From Candidatus Lumbricidiphila eiseniae (lineage in GTDB: Bacteria > Actinomycetota > Actinomycetes > Actinomycetales > Microbacteriaceae): a DNA stretch of 59,457 bases. The notes beneath the pieces were generated by a model. That model was not told the origin of the DNA and made no database searches. It was given only the letters and a program-made list of their open reading frames with translations. A program made the position numbers and the translations under genes. This document shows, one piece after another, positions 37,748-48,516 of this stretch. The DNA lies in the NCBI GenBank assembly GCA_002529645.1, contig NAEP01000024.1:1-59457 (forward strand), given 5' to 3'. Each line of letters opens with the position of its first letter. Position 1 is the first letter of the stretch.

Positions 37748-40656
37748 TAGCTGACTGCTCCAAGCGTTGCCCCGTTGTTCTCAAAAATCTCACGCAGGAA
37801 CTGGCCGGTGTGGCTCTCAGCTACCGCTGCCACCTGTTCAGGGGTACCCGTTGCGAGGATGAGTCCGCCGCCGGAACCTCCTTCTGGACCCAGATCGATG
37901 ATCCAGTCGGCGCATTTGATGACGTCTAGGTTGTGCTCAATGACGATAACGGTGTTGCCACGGTCAACGAGTTCACCGAGCACGAGCAATAGTTTGTGCA
38001 CGTCTTCAAAATGCAAACCCGTGGTCGGCTCATCCAGGACGTAAACGCTGCGACCGTTGGAGCGACGTTGCAACTCGGTTGCGAGCTTCACCCGCTGGGC
38101 TTCGCCACCGGAGAGCGTTGTCGCGCTTTGACCGAGTTGAACGTAGCCGAGTCCCACATCAACGAGGGTTTTCAGGAATCGGTGAATTGCAGAGATCGGT
38201 TCAAAAAATTCCGCGGCCTCGCTAATCGGCATCTCCAGAACTTCAGAGATGTTCTTGCCTTTGTAGTGCACCTGGAGGGTTTCTCGGTTGTACCTTTTTC
38301 CGCCGCATATCTCGCAGGCAACGTAAACGTCCGGGAGGAAGTTCATCTCAATCTTGATCGTGCCATCGCCCGCGCACGGTTCGCAGCGACCGCCCTTCAC
38401 ATTGAAGCTGAATCGACCGGGCAGGTATCCGCGCGCCTTCGCTTCGGTGGTTTCGGAGAAAAGTGTGCGAATGCGGTCAAACACTCCCGTGTAGGTTGCG
38501 GGATTAGAGCGGGGCGTCCGCCCAATCGGAGCCTGATCGACATGCACAACCTTGTCGAGTTGCTCTAATCCCGTTACCCGCCGGTGTTTGCCGGGTACCT
38601 TCCGAGCACCGTTGAGCCGATTTGCCAGCACGCGATAAAGAATGTCATTGACCAGCGATGATTTGCCTGATCCGCTCACTCCGGTGACGGCGGTGAAGGT
38701 GCCGAGCGGAAAACCAACATCGACACTGCGAAGGTTATTAGCGGCCGCGCCGGTAACGGTGATCATCCGCTTCTTATCAACTCGGCGACGGGATGTCGGT
38801 ACCTCAATTTGTTTCCGACCGGACAGGTAATCCCCCGTCAATGAATGCGGGTTGGCGAGCAGATCGGCATAGCTGCCGGAGTGCACGACGGTGCCACCGT
38901 TAACGCCCGCGCCGGGGCCAATATCGATGATCCAATCGGCGGTGCGGATGGTGTCTTCATCGTGTTCAACCACAATGAGGGTATTCCCCAGGTCCCGCAG
39001 CGCGAGCAGTGTTTCAATAAGGCGGCGGTTATCGCGTTGGTGCAGGCCGATACTCGGCTCATCGAGCACGTAGAGCACACCGGTCAGGCCCGAGCCGATT
39101 TGGGTGGCGAGTCGAATACGCTGCGCCTCACCACCCGAAAGAGTACCCGCTGCTCGTCCCAGATCCAGGTAACTGAGGCCAACCCGAACAAGGAAATCGA
39201 GCCGCATTTTGATTTCGCGCAGCACTTGCGCAGCTATAGCCTGTTCGCGTTCGGTGAGCTCAAGCGTGTCCATGAAGTCGCGGGCGTTGTTCAAGCTCAT
39301 GAGACAGACATCCGCAATGCTGGTGCCGTTGATGAGCACGGCAAGCACTTCGGGTTTCAGCCGTTTTCCGCCGCAGCTCGAGCAGGGTACCTCGCGCAGG
39401 TATTCGGCCCAGCGAGCCCGAGCTTTATCGGTTTCTGCCTCCAGGTATTGGCGTTCGAGGTAGGGCACAACTCCTTCATATCCGGAGACGTATGTGATGT
39501 CTCGTCCGTAGCGGCTGCGCAGCTTGACATTGACAGCAAAATTATCGCCCCACAGCACTGTCTGTTGTATTGATTCATCGAGCTTGTTCCACGGTGTTTT
39601 CAGCGAGAAGTTGAATGACTGAGCTAGCCCGGTGAGCAGTCTTTCATAGTACTGGTAGAGGTTATTTCCCTGTGATGTCCACGGTAGGATGACTCCGTCG
39701 GCAATGCTCAACGTGGGGTCACCGAGGAGAAGGAGTTCATCAACCGCCATCTTGGTGCCGAGCCCGGAGCAGGCCGGGCAGGCTCCGAATGGAGCATTGA
39801 AGGAGAAGGTGCGCGGTTCCACTTCGCTGAGCTGGACGGGATGCTGGTTAGGGCAGGATAGTTTTTCGGAGAAGGTGAGCCACGCGGCATCTCCTGATTC
39901 GTCAATCAGGTTGATGAGCACGAGACCAGCGCTGAGCCGAAGCGCGGTCTCGAGGGAGTCGGTGAGTCGTCCGAGCCCCTCTGGCCCCGCAACGAGTCGG
40001 TCAATAACGACGGAAATATCGTGTTTGATTTGTTTCTTGAGTGTGGGGGGTTCGTCAAGGCGGATGGGTTCGCCATCAACGATTGCGCGTGAATATCCCT
40101 GACCGAGTAACTCATTGAAAAAGTCGACAAACTCACCCTTTTTCTGGGATACGACCGGGCTGAGCACTTGGTATCGGGTGCCCGGTGCCAATCCCATGAG
40201 CTGATCGGCTATCTGCTGCACTGTTTGTCGCTGAATTTTCTCGCCACACTCGGGGCAGTGCGGCACCCCGACGCGTGCCCATAACAGGCGAAGGTAGTCG
40301 TATATTTCGGTGATCGTGCCGACGGTTGACCGGGGGTTCCGGTTGGTGGACTTCTGATCGATGGATACTGCGGGGCTCAGTCCCTCAATGAAGTCAACGT
40401 CGGGCCGGTCAACCTGACCGAGAAACTGCCGCGCGTAGGCCGAGAGAGACTCGACATACCGCCGCTGCCCCTCGGCAAAGATTGTGTCAAAGGCAAGTGA
40501 TGATTTCCCCGATCCCGAAAGCCCCGTGAAGACAACAAGGGCATCGCGCGGCATCTCCACGTCCACGTTTCGAAGGTTGTGGACACGAGCACCGCGCACG
40601 CTGAGGTGGGAGTGGCCTAGACGAGGTGAGGTCGAACGAGGTGAGACAGGCACCAT
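37747..40656 (-). CDS. uvrA: Excinuclease ABC subunit A
   Basis: 969 residues. Two ABC ATPase modules with zinc fingers recognise damaged DNA with UvrB. The first Walker A is [14 protein letters not shown], first zinc CPECGEK, signature [16 protein letters not shown], and Walker [17 protein letters not shown]; the second set is [21 protein letters not shown] with [26 protein letters not shown] and [18 protein letters not shown] 40656 starts shortly before [20 protein letters not shown]. It is coupled to uvrC by TAATG. No LexA box was spotted upstream. Confidence 0.97.
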   Translation of the reverse strand: MVPVSPRSTSPRLGHSHLSVRGARVHNLRNVDVEMPRDALVVFTGLSGSGKSSLAFDTIFAEGQRRYVESLSAYARQFLGQVDRPDVDFIEGLSPAVSIDQKSTNRNPRSTVGTITEIYDYLRLLWARVGVPHCPECGEKIQRQTVQQIADQLMGLAPGTRYQVLSPVVSQKKGEFVDFFNELLGQGYSRAIVDGEPIRLDEPPTLKKQIKHDISVVIDRLVAGPEGLGRLTDSLETALRLSAGLVLINLIDESGDAAWLTFSEKLSCPNQHPVQLSEVEPRTFSFNAPFGACPACSGLGTKMAVDELLLLGDPTLSIADGVILPWTSQGNNLYQYYERLLTGLAQSFNFSLKTPWNKLDESIQQTVLWGDNFAVNVKLRSRYGRDITYVSGYEGVVPYLERQYLEAETDKARARWAEYLREVPCSSCGGKRLKPEVLAVLINGTSIADVCLMSLNNARDFMDTLELTEREQAIAAQVLREIKMRLDFLVRVGLSYLDLGRAAGTLSGGEAQRIRLATQIGSGLTGVLYVLDEPSIGLHQRDNRRLIETLLALRDLGNTLIVVEHDEDTIRTADWIIDIGPGAGVNGGTVVHSGSYADLLANPHSLTGDYLSGRKQIEVPTSRRRVDKKRMITVTGAAANNLRSVDVGFPLGTFTAVTGVSGSGKSSLVNDILYRVLANRLNGARKVPGKHRRVTGLEQLDKVVHVDQAPIGRTPRSNPATYTGVFDRIRTLFSETTEAKARGYLPGRFSFNVKGGRCEPCAGDGTIKIEMNFLPDVYVACEICGGKRYNRETLQVHYKGKNISEVLEMPISEAAEFFEPISAIHRFLKTLVDVGLGYVQLGQSATTLSGGEAQRVKLATELQRRSNGRSVYVLDEPTTGLHFEDVHKLLLVLGELVDRGNTVIVIEHNLDVIKCADWIIDLGPEGGSGGGLILATGTPEQVAAVAESHTGQFLREIFENNGATLGAVS

Positions 40657-40742
40657 GGGAGTTTACGGCTTCTCGTTCTTGTCACAACACCGTGCGGTCA
40701 TGCGCAGTGAATGTCTTGCTATCGCGAGCGGAGGATGTCTGG

Positions 40743-42839
40743 TCATACGATATGCCCTACCTTTTCCATTTGCCGCAGCTCACGCTTGAGTTCGGAGACT
40801 TCGTCGCGCAGGCGAGCAGCAAGCTCGAATTTCAGTTCCGCCGCCGCCGCGAGCATCTGGGTGTTGAGCTCGCCAATGATGGTTTCTAACGCGTTTGCGC
40901 CCTCCGCTGCTCGTCCTTCTCGACGCAACTGCGGTGTGGGAGAGCTGCGGCGCGCATCACGACCGGCGAGCATTGCCTCTGTGTCAGCACCCTCACGGAT
41001 GAGCTGATCGGTGATATCAGCGATCCGTTTTCGCAGGGGTTGTGGATCAATGCCGTGCAGTTGGTTGTACTCAACCTGTTTTTCACGCCGACGGGTTGTT
41101 TCCTCAATGGCCACGGCCATTGAGTCGGTGATCTTGTCGGCATACATGTGAACTTCACCGGACACATTGCGCGCCGCCCGACCAATCGTCTGTATGAGAG
41201 ATGTCGCTGATCGCAGAAAGCCTTCTTTATCGGCGTCAAGGATGGCGACAAGAGACACCTCCGGCAGGTCGAGACCCTCCCGCAGGAGGTTGATACCGAC
41301 CAACACGTCATACACGCCCGCCCGCAATTCCGTGAGTAATTCAACGCGCTTCAGGGTGTCAACGTCGGAGTGCAGGTACCGGACACGAACGCCCGCCTCC
41401 CCAAGATAAGCTGTGAGCTCTTCCGCCATCCGCTTGGTGAGGGTCGTCACCAGCACTCGCTCGTCACGCTCAGTCCGCAGTCGAATTTCCTCTAAGAGGT
41501 CGTCTATCTGCCCCTTCGAAGGTTTGACCACGATCTGAGGATCGACAAGCCCGGTGGGACGAATAATCTGTTCCACCACACCGTCAGCAGTGCCAAGTTC
41601 GTATTTGCCCGGCGTGGCCGAAAGGTACACGGTCTGACCGACCCGTGCCTTGAACTCATCCCATTTCAATGGGCGATTATCCATCGCGCTGGGTAGCCGA
41701 AAACCGTGTTCCACAAGAACACGCTTGCGCGAGGAATCCCCCTCAAACATGGCACCAATCTGGGGCACTGTCGCGTGAGATTCATCAATGACGACGAGAA
41801 AATCATCGGGAAAATAGTCGAGCAAACAGTGCGGGGCTTCTCCTGCGGAACGGCCATCCATGTGTCTCGAGTAGTTTTCAATGCCGGAACAGAATCCAAT
41901 CTGCTCCATCATCTCCAGATCGAACGTGGTGCGCATCTGCAGTCGTTGTGCTTCCAGTAGTTTGCCGCTGCGTTTCAGTTCCGAAAGCCGTTCATCGAGC
42001 TCGTCACGAATCGTGCCAAGCGCGCGCTGCATAATATCAGTGCTCGTGACGTAGTGTGAGCCAGGAAAAATCGGCACCGAATCGAGCTTCTCGGTGATGT
42101 TGCCGGTGAGTGGGTGCAGACTGTAGAGAGCTTCTATTTCGTCGCCAAACATTTCGATCCGGATGGCGTGCTCCTCGTAGACCGGAATGATCTCGAGTGT
42201 GTCACCGCGCACTCGGAACGTGCCTCGATCAAACGCGACATCGTTGCGGCTGTACTGCATCGACACAAACTTGCGAATCAGCCAATCACGATCAACCCGC
42301 TGCCCCACCCGCAACGGCATCATCGCTTTGAGATACTCTTCTGGCGCGCCGAGACCGTAGATGCACGACACCGTCGACACCACCACCACATCGCGACGAC
42401 TGAGGAGGGAATTGGTCGTTGAATGCCGTAGTCGCTCGACCTCAGCGTTGATGGAGGAGTCCTTTTCGATAAAGGTGTCGGTCTGCGGCACATATGCCTC
42501 GGGTTGATAGTAGTCGTAATACGACACAAAGTACTCGACCGCATTATTGGGCATAAGGTCGCGAAACTCGGTTGCGAGCTGGGCCGCGAGGGTTTTGTTG
42601 TGTGCCAGCACGAGCGTTGGTCGCTGCACCTGCTCAATGAGCCACGCCGTTGTCGCGGATTTGCCCGTGCCCGTCGCACCAAGGAGCACAACATCGGCCT
42701 CTCCCGCGTTGATGCGCGCAACAAGCTCCGCGATCGCCGTCGGCTGATCACCGCTGGGTTGATAGTCGCTGATGACCTCAAACGGCCTCACAACTCGGGT
42801 TTCTTCCATATCCCTCAGTGTAGGGAGAGCCACCGACAT
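40743..42839 (-). CDS. uvrB: Excinuclease ABC subunit B
   Basis: 698 residues. The helicase-like damage verifier of excision repair. Walker [22 protein letters not shown], beta-hairpin region [39 protein letters not shown], motif [11 protein letters not shown], and C-terminal UVR motif [29 protein letters not shown] 42839 directly follows the stop of the marR relic (TGAATG); ATG 42809 ([12 protein letters not shown]) would be a more typical N-terminus and may be the true start. Confidence 0.96.
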   Translation of the reverse strand: MSVALPTLRDMEETRVVRPFEVISDYQPSGDQPTAIAELVARINAGEADVVLLGATGTGKSATTAWLIEQVQRPTLVLAHNKTLAAQLATEFRDLMPNNAVEYFVSYYDYYQPEAYVPQTDTFIEKDSSINAEVERLRHSTTNSLLSRRDVVVVSTVSCIYGLGAPEEYLKAMMPLRVGQRVDRDWLIRKFVSMQYSRNDVAFDRGTFRVRGDTLEIIPVYEEHAIRIEMFGDEIEALYSLHPLTGNITEKLDSVPIFPGSHYVTSTDIMQRALGTIRDELDERLSELKRSGKLLEAQRLQMRTTFDLEMMEQIGFCSGIENYSRHMDGRSAGEAPHCLLDYFPDDFLVVIDESHATVPQIGAMFEGDSSRKRVLVEHGFRLPSAMDNRPLKWDEFKARVGQTVYLSATPGKYELGTADGVVEQIIRPTGLVDPQIVVKPSKGQIDDLLEEIRLRTERDERVLVTTLTKRMAEELTAYLGEAGVRVRYLHSDVDTLKRVELLTELRAGVYDVLVGINLLREGLDLPEVSLVAILDADKEGFLRSATSLIQTIGRAARNVSGEVHMYADKITDSMAVAIEETTRRREKQVEYNQLHGIDPQPLRKRIADITDQLIREGADTEAMLAGRDARRSSPTPQLRREGRAAEGANALETIIGELNTQMLAAAAELKFELAARLRDEVSELKRELRQMEKVGHIV

Positions 42840-43563
42840 TCAGGTTCCGGATTCCCCATCCTCCGCAGTATCCGCGAGTATTTCAAGTATCGGAAGCGCC
42901 CCCTCAACGAGAGATCTCTGTTCCTGACTCAACCGCGCCAACAGCACGGCGGTCGCTCGCGCGCGTTCCGAGGAGCGCAATCGGGTCGGGTTCACGCGAG
43001 TACTCACAGCTGCCGCTCGCGCGCGTTCCGAGCGCGCCCGATGGCCGAAGTCTTTCGCGCGCATGAGGTCCTGCCGCGCGCGCGTTCCGAGCGCGCCCCG
43101 TGCACTACCTCTCTATCCCAGCAGCTGTACTCTCCAGCACATACGCACGACGGTCGTTGGGATCCCGCCGCCGCTCAAGAAATCCCGCCCGTTCCAAATC
43201 GGCCGCGATTCGCGTCACCATCGGTGCTGCAACCCGTTCCAGCTTTGCAAACTCACCGAGCCGCAGGGGGCCCGTTTTTACGACGGTTGCCAGTGCCGAG
43301 AGGTGACTGTGGTTGGTGCCGGGTGTTCCGGAAACTGAGCGGATGCGACGGCTGAGACGCCCGATCGCGAGGGCCATCCGACCCGCGACATCCATGTGGT
43401 TTGCCGGAGACAGCGACACGGACCCACACGGCGGCGCAGGCTCTGCCATCAGGGTGAGGAAGATTCTCACCTCTTCTACGGGTCCGCACAGCGGTGCAGG
43501 CTCGCACTCGCAACCAAATTCCCCGTCGCTCTCAGGATTGGGGGTTGATCTGTCGGGCGTCAT
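42840..43563 (-). pseudogene. MarR-family regulator, disrupted by repeat insertions
   Basis: A MarR winged-helix core is readable (GRMALAIGRLSRRIRSVSG, HLSALATVVKTGPLRLGEFAKLERVAAPMVTRIAADLERAGFLERRRDPNDRRAYVL in segments), ending at a stop after AAGIER. The missing dimerisation helix (SSERARATAVLLARLSQEQRSL, then VEGALPILEIL) continues in another frame down to 42840. The break coincides exactly with three copies of a 60-base-period repeat. The N-terminal part is likewise padded by two pairs of such repeats and is fused in frame to the end of the transporter relic. A GGTGAG/CTCACC dyad lies at 43453-43471. Confidence 0.75.
42955..43098. repeat. Three direct repeats at 60-bp period inside the marR relic (locus C)
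   Basis: GCGCGTTCCGAG sits at 42961, 43021 and 43080 (spacings 60 and 59), each with flanking G+C-rich sequence giving a repeat of about 26 bases. The intervening stretches differ. The copies interrupt the MarR C-terminal helix codons for SERARA, and the 59-base step shifts the frame. Confidence 0.85.
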
Positions 43564-43610
43564 CGCAATGATCGCTGTCTGGGCGTCGCTCTCAGGATTG
43601 GAGGTTGATC
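43419..43610. repeat. Two pairs of direct repeats at 60-bp period (locus D)
   Basis: One pair is centred on GGCGCAGGCTC/GGTGCAGGCTC (GCAGGCTC at 43437 and 43497). The other shares CGTCGCTCTCAGGATTGG at 43524 and 43584, about 27 bases long with one or two differences. Each pair is exactly 60 bases apart and keeps the minus-strand frame, giving EPAPLCGP/EPAPPCGS and STSNPESD/STPNPESD. Confidence 0.85.
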
Positions 43611-45341
43611 GGGACATCCTTTTCTCCTCGTGTACAAACCGGACACCACCGAAATACGAAGCGACGGCACCGATCGCACTCGTCACCGCGGCCGCGATAA
43701 ACACAATTATAAGACCGTCGCGGAAGGGACCGGAAATGATGTGCGGAAAAAACTCCTTACCGGTGAGCGCTGCAGAGTCAACGACCGGATTGTCGAGTAG
43801 GCCGGTTGTTCCGAGCAAGCTCTGAATCGGGTTGCATCCAAGGAACGCAGCGAATAAGCTCCCCACCGGTGACATCGCACCGATTTGTGTCGCAATATCC
43901 TGCGGTACCCCGTGAGTAGTCAACCCGCTTGCCAGTGCCGTAGGGAGCGAACTCGCAAGACCCGCAATCATGAGGGAGAAAAATACACCGATCGAAAGGA
44001 AACTTCCAGCATTGAGAGCAACTCCTGCCATTCCGGATGCCGCACCACGCTCAGTTGCTGGAACGCTGTTCATAATTGCGGTGCAGTTTGGGGCCGAGAA
44101 AAGACCAGATCTGATCCCATTAAGTCCGGCAAGGAGCGCAAATTCCCAGTAGTGAAAATTGACGGAAATGAGCAGAAATCCCACAAATATGGCGGCAACC
44201 GATAGTAGTCCAATCGTCGCAAATGAACGAGCAAAAACCTGTCTGAAAGAGCACCCAAAACAGGTCCAGAAACTAAAAATCCGATCGTAATCGTAGGAAA
44301 TAAATTCCTGCCCATAGCGGTGTTGATTCATAGCTGTAACTGCGTAATGGCAACCAAATACCCTGCAGCCAAATTATGAGCATGAACCGTATTCCACCGC
44401 GACTGATCGACGCGAGCAACCCGGCAAAAATCCCAAACGAAAACGTGCGAATACGAAACAGTTCCATGTTAAACATCGGTGAAGTTATCCGCTTTTCGAT
44501 GGCAACAAAAACACATAACAGCAAGATGCCTCCGGCAATTCCGCTAATAACCCACGAGTTACCCCAGTCCTGTGAGCTGTGATCGTACGGCTGTATTCCG
44601 TGTGTAATCGCAGTTATCCCTACTCTGAACGTGCAGATTCCAGTCCAGTCAATGCGCCTCGGATTCCTCCTTCCCACTTCGCGCAGTGAGGACCACAACC
44701 AGATTGTGCCAATGATTCCAAATGACACCGATACGAGGAAGACACCCTTCCAATTGATTCCGGCTAGCACACCACCAAGGATGAGACCAATGAAACTGCC
44801 GGTGATTGCGGCTACCTGGTTGAGTCCCAATGCAAATCCACGTCGTTCCGGGGAAAGGAATCGGTCAAAATTGCGGTCGAGTTGGCAAACAACATGGCAC
44901 CGCCGATGCCCTGAACTAGTCGCCAACTGATAAGCCACAGTGCAGCACTCCCACCGCGGAATGGATCAATACACAGCGCAATAGTTGCACAGTTAACAAC
45001 GCAAAACCGACGTTATATATCTGGACACACCCGTACTGATCACCCATGTGACCAAACATAACAACAAATACTACAGTCACCAGCATATATCCCATGAGAA
45101 TCCATAGCAAGTACGACACATTTTCGAGCTCAAGTGGATTCAAATTGATACCCGTGAAAATGGCAGGTAACGAAATCAACACAATGGACGAATTGATTGT
45201 AGAGACAAACATCCCCAGCGTGGTATTTGAGAGAACAACCCAGCAATAATGAGGATTGTCTTTGAGGAAAATACCGCTGCGCACTGAGAGTCCTTTTGAG
45301 CGAAGGCGCCACGGGTGAGCGTCACTCTGCGAGGCATTCAC
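43611..45341 (-). pseudogene. MFS drug-efflux transporter (DHA2/EmrB-QacA-like), frameshifted
   Basis: Three successive frames carry the parts of one 12-14-segment transporter: 44916-45341 (NTTLGMFVSTINSSIVLISLPAIF, LLWILMGYMLVTVVFVVMFGHMGDQYG), 44273-44938 (LSPERRGFALGLNQVAAITGSFIGLILGGVLAGINWKGVFLVSV in segments), and 43611-44331 (AGLNGIRSGLFSAPNCTAIMNSVPATERGAASGMAGV, ending YFGGVRFVHEE). At least two frameshifts, including one in the region after FGHMGD, inactivate it. The DNA is richer in A+T than its neighbours. It pairs with the marR relic, a usual transporter-regulator arrangement. Confidence 0.8.
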
Positions 45342-45420
45342 ATATTAGTTAACTTGTATTAACAATACACAGATCCTCACACCATCGCACAGGCACACCG
45401 CACCGGTCCTCCATCCGGTC

Positions 45421-45542
45421 CATCCAGGGTCACAAGCTGCCACACACGACCCCACCACACGACAAATTATGACCCCTGGATGCAAGACACACGAGCTGAA
45501 ACCTCGGGCGGAGTACTGCATCGGTGGCCGCGAACGTTCGCG
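45421..45542. other. Inverted repeats between the MFS relic and coaE
   Basis: CATCCAGGGTCA (45421) is mirrored by TGACCCCTGGATG ending near 45482 with about 38 bases between. A 14-base perfect palindrome CGCGAACGTTCGCG lies at 45529-45542. They could be regulator sites or a terminator. The rest of 45342-45609 holds no recognisable gene. Confidence 0.45.
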
Positions 45543-45609
45543 CGCGAGCTTACCCACCTTGGCGTTATTGGCTCCGACGCATCTGTCCGTTCGTGCGCAC
45601 GGATGAGAG

Positions 45610-46227
45610 CTACTTACCCGCCGCCGTCTTCGCAGCTTGAATCTTGAACCATAATTCATCGACCGCACTCATGGTATCGGCGAGTGATCCGTCGGTGTCC
45701 ACAACAATATCCGCCAGAGCGCGCCGCACTGCGGAGTCGGACTGCGAGTCGATGCGAGCCGCGGCTTGCACGGAATCTAGCCCACGAATCTCGGTGAGCC
45801 GACGCATCTGCGTGTGCTTCGGAGCATCCGTGACAACAACCATGTCAAACGAATAATCGTGTGCCACCTCCGCAAACAACGGAACATCGTAGACAACAAC
45901 TGCACCAGAATCCTCCGTAGCCAGGCGCGCAAAGGCCTCGGTGGCAAGCCTCTGAACAGCGGGGTGCACAATTGCGTTAAGCCGGTCGCGTGCCACAGTA
46001 TCGTGAAATACGATCTTGCCAAGCTTGCTGCGGTTAAGAACCCCCTGTCGGTCCAGGATATCCGGACCAAATGCCTCGACAATCTGCGCGAGCGCCGGTG
46101 AACCCGGTTCAACAGCTCTGCGAGCAAGAACATCGGCATCAACAACAATTGCTCCGTGTTCTGCCAACCGCCGGGCAACCGTCGATTTTCCGGATGCGAT
46201 ACCACCTGTTAGCGCGATCAAGAACAC
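45610..46227 (-). CDS. coaE: Dephospho-CoA kinase
   Basis: 205 residues. It phosphorylates dephospho-CoA, the last step of CoA synthesis. P-loop ALTGGIASGKSTVARRLAEHGA, then VVDADVLARRAVEPGSPAL, VYDVPLFAEV, and RIDSQSDSAVRRALADIVVDTDGS. The ATG at 46227 starts one codon before the hydrophobic strand. In related genomes coaE usually sits beside rpsA; here about 3.8 kb of inserted material separates them. Confidence 0.95.
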   Translation of the reverse strand: MFLIALTGGIASGKSTVARRLAEHGAIVVDADVLARRAVEPGSPALAQIVEAFGPDILDRQGVLNRSKLGKIVFHDTVARDRLNAIVHPAVQRLATEAFARLATEDSGAVVVYDVPLFAEVAHDYSFDMVVVTDAPKHTQMRRLTEIRGLDSVQAAARIDSQSDSAVRRALADIVVDTDGSLADTMSAVDELWFKIQAAKTAAGK

Positions 46228-46358
46228 GATCTCAGCCTACTGGGATGTCCCGCGCTCCCGTGTCGCCCGCCCAAGACCACTCCGTACCTGTGCGCACCGC
46301 TCGGCGTCCCGGATCTCTGCCCCACGCACGAGACCGTTGGTGTGCCCTCAGCCCAGGC

Positions 46359-46847
46359 TCAATCCTGACCCAGTCCGCGTTCTATGCCCGCGATAACTGC
46401 CGGATCAGTCGGCACTGTCCGCGAGCGGAATCGCAGCACCTCACCGCCCGGCAACAAGAGGAACTTTTCAAAGTTCCATCGCACGCGACCGCTCTCACCA
46501 GAGCTATCTTCGGCCTGAATAAGTTCAGCAAATATCGGATGCTGCGATTTTCCATTGACGGCAATTTTCGCTGCTAACGGAAAAGTGACTCCGTATGTCA
46601 CCGAGCAAAATGTGGCAATATCTTCGGCAGTTCCAGGCTCTTGTCCGGCAAACTGATTGCACGGGAACCCGATAACTGTAAACCCGCGCGTCTGATACTG
46701 TTTCTGCAGTTCCTCCAGCTGGGTGTACTGGCGCGTGAATCCGCACTTTGACGCCACATTAACAAGAAGAAAAACGCGTTTATCATAGTGCGCTAACGTG
46801 GTTTCTATACCGTCAATATTCTCAAAAGGGATGTCGCGAATACTCAT
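46359..46847 (-). CDS. Glutathione peroxidase-family thiol peroxidase
   Basis: 162 residues from ATG 46847 (MSIRDIPFENIDG); ATG 46856 adds MAC. Thioredoxin-fold peroxidase with peroxidatic Cys35 in NVASKCGFT, GFPCNQFAGQEPGT holding the Gln and the likely resolving Cys, and RVRWNFEKFLL with the Trp-Asn pair. Cys replaces the selenocysteine of animal enzymes, so it probably reduces peroxides with thioredoxin. Its stop is 132 bases beyond coaE. Confidence 0.92.
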   Translation of the reverse strand: MSIRDIPFENIDGIETTLAHYDKRVFLLVNVASKCGFTRQYTQLEELQKQYQTRGFTVIGFPCNQFAGQEPGTAEDIATFCSVTYGVTFPLAAKIAVNGKSQHPIFAELIQAEDSSGESGRVRWNFEKFLLLPGGEVLRFRSRTVPTDPAVIAGIERGLGQD

Positions 46848-46900
46848 GCATGCCATGCTACGCCGTTTCTAGGCAACACGACACCACTGAGACAGTGCGT

Positions 46901-46987
46901 GCCCGACCCGCTGAGTGGGGCGGTTGCGCCCTGTCAACGACGGCGTAAATGCCATCGGACGCCCGACCCGCTGAGTGGGGCGGTTGC
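46901..46987. repeat. Perfect 27-bp direct repeat at 60-bp period (locus E)
   Basis: Identical 27-base units at 46901-46927 and 46961-46987 contain CCGACCCGCTGAGTGGGGCG and are separated by 33 unrelated bases. The unit forms an imperfect hairpin (CCGaCCC/GGGgCGG). It lies just upstream of the peroxidase gene. Confidence 0.92.
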
Positions 46988-47739
46988 TGGCGGCGCTCCA
47001 GCGCCCAACAGCTGAGTGGACTCCCGTGCATGTCGAGCAGACCCGGTCATGATGATTGATGTCACTCGCCCGTGTTCAAGGGCAACACGTGGTGATGTTC
47101 GTGTTCACTGGGTCAAGGGTTGTATTTCTATGGGTATACATGACGGTCATGTGTTGTTAGGTTGGGCGGGTTCAGATCGAGAAGGGTGTGGGGTGCTGGG
47201 TGGTCTGTTCGGCGGATCGCTGTGGTGTTGGGTTGGTCTGTGTCTGCGGTGTCGCGGGAGGTAGGTCTGGAACAGGTGGGTGCCGTTGAATGAAATGCGT
47301 CATACCCGCCTGTTATCGGGGTGTTCGGTTACACATCTGGTCCGGTAACCACAACGCAGTGCCGGGCAGAACGGGCAGAACACCGATGCCGGAAACGAGC
47401 AACCAACTCCCACCGGCCACGTGTGTTTGCGCAGGATCGGATGATGATGGCCTGGGTGATAGACAGGCTCCGGGCGGGGTGGACACCCCGGATGATTCGC
47501 AGGCAGGCGTCGGATCGAGTTCCGAGAGAGCCCACGAATGTGGGTGAGTTGCGACACCATCTACCAGTGGATCTACCACTCCCACCAGCACCACCGTCAG
47601 TTGTGGCAGTACCTACCCCGCGCGCACCAACAACACCGCAAAACTTTCGGGACCGATCCCGTCGCCCTGCCTCCTCACGCACGACGGTCTGTGACCATGG
47701 ACAACGGTACTCAAGATGTGCCGTCATCATGAACTTGTC

Positions 47740-48264
47740 ACTTTGGTATTGCTGTGATTGCATATATGTTTCGGTAGGTTTCTGCCGGTGCTACCCAGCC
47801 GAGGTATTGCCGGGCTTGGTCGTTTACCTCGGTGATGATCCCTCAGAACTCGTTCTCGGTCACAGTTCGGAACTCGGTGCGTTTGGGCAGGTACCGTCGG
47901 ATTCGACTGTTGTAGTACTCGTTCGCGCCCCGCTGTCATGCTACGTGGGGGCCTTACTCGGCAGGTGTCCATGCCCCACCAACCCCCCAGTTCGTAGTGG
48001 CGGTACATCGTTAATCCCATTATCCATCGTCACAGACAACCGCGTCTGGAGGGCAGAACCCGTGGGATCAAAAGTGCGATCTGTATCACGCAGACAACCG
48101 CGTCTAAGAGGGCAAAACACCGAAGATTGCGTGCTGAGGAGCGATCCAGCTCGTAACCCGTCTCGCCCCCATCCTGCGCGAACACCCGCGGTTGCTACGC
48201 CTCCGGCAACGCAGTTCAGTCCACCCTCACACTGAGCCAAATATAGCTGTATATCCATACCCAT
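47740..48264 (-). pseudogene. Second IS30-type transposase fragment, reverse orientation
   Basis: On the minus strand, LSVTMDNG (near 48025) is followed, after frame changes, by RGANEYYNSRIRRYLPKRTEFRTV and EFxGIITEVNDQARQYLGWVAPAE, the catalytic end of an IS30 transposase. It differs from the plus-strand fragment at corresponding residues, so it is a different IS30 subtype, and the two fragments face each other near 47730. Confidence 0.65.
48033..48118. repeat. Direct repeat at about 58-bp period inside an IS30 relic (locus F)
   Basis: CAGACAACCGCGTCT followed by a diverged GGA/AAG and AGGGCAgAAC/AGGGCAaAAC occurs at 48033 and 48091. The inner stretch is unrelated. On the minus strand it duplicates the codons just before the transposase motif LSVTMDNG, so the duplication arose after the element inserted. 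Confidence 0.8.
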
Positions 48265-48455
48265 AGAAGCATAACCTTTGACTCAATAAACAATGAAATT
48301 ACCAAAATGTCGCGTTGCTACCTTGAACGCAGGATCCAACGACACGATGACCTGACACAAAAACACAGAAAACTCACAACAATACCACAGTGTTGCGCTT
48401 CAGATTTGAACACAACCACGGGCTATTTTGCAAGTCTGTGTGGTACGCTCCCCCC

Positions 48456-48507
48456 AAAAAGGTTACCGTAGCGGTCAAAAAGAAAGGTTACCGTAGCAGT
48501 CAAAAAG
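48456..48507 (+). promoter_or_regulatory. Two 25-bp tandem repeats before the low-G+C genes
   Basis: AAAGGTTACCGTAGC[G/A]GTCAAAAAG occurs twice, 25 bases apart, immediately before the start at 48517. GGTTACC is a small dyad. The placement suits an operator or duplicated leader; the final AAAAAGGCGGA also serves as ribosome-binding site. Confidence 0.55.
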
Positions 48508-48516
48508 GCGGATCAG

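Larger units (their letters stand above)
47072..48413 (+). mobile_element. Decayed IS30-type element bounded by inverted repeats
   Basis: The left end (GTGTTCAAG...CAACACGTGGTG, 47072-47094) and right end (48383-48413, minus strand GTGTTCAAATCTGAAGCGCA...) delimit about 1.34 kb. The left half encodes pieces of an IS30 transposase on the plus strand: the RERARRPK-like stretch, AWVIDRLRAGWTPRMI (near 47449), MWVSCDTIYQWIYHSHQHHRQLWQYL (47538-47615), and VTMDNGTQ (near 47700). Several frameshifts break it. Past about 47730 the sequence belongs to another copy in reverse orientation. Confidence 0.7.

Noticed and set aside
43105..44331. Genuine MFS-MarR fusion protein
   Set aside because: The transporter part begins after a frameshift and the MarR part lacks its last helix, so the single open frame is a by-product of decay and in-frame repeats.
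45529..45542. LexA box (CGAAC/GTTCG)
   Set aside because: The half-sites touch without the four-base spacer expected for the actinobacterial SOS box, and no SOS gene follows directly.
46740..46760. Selenoprotein peroxidase
   Set aside because: The peroxidatic position is encoded by a normal Cys codon (NVASKCGFT) and no in-frame TGA is involved.
46901..46987. 60-bp periodicity as an artefact of 60-base line formatting
   Set aside because: Spacings of 58, 59 and 61 also occur, repeat phases relative to line starts differ among loci, and in coding loci the frame consequences match real insertions.
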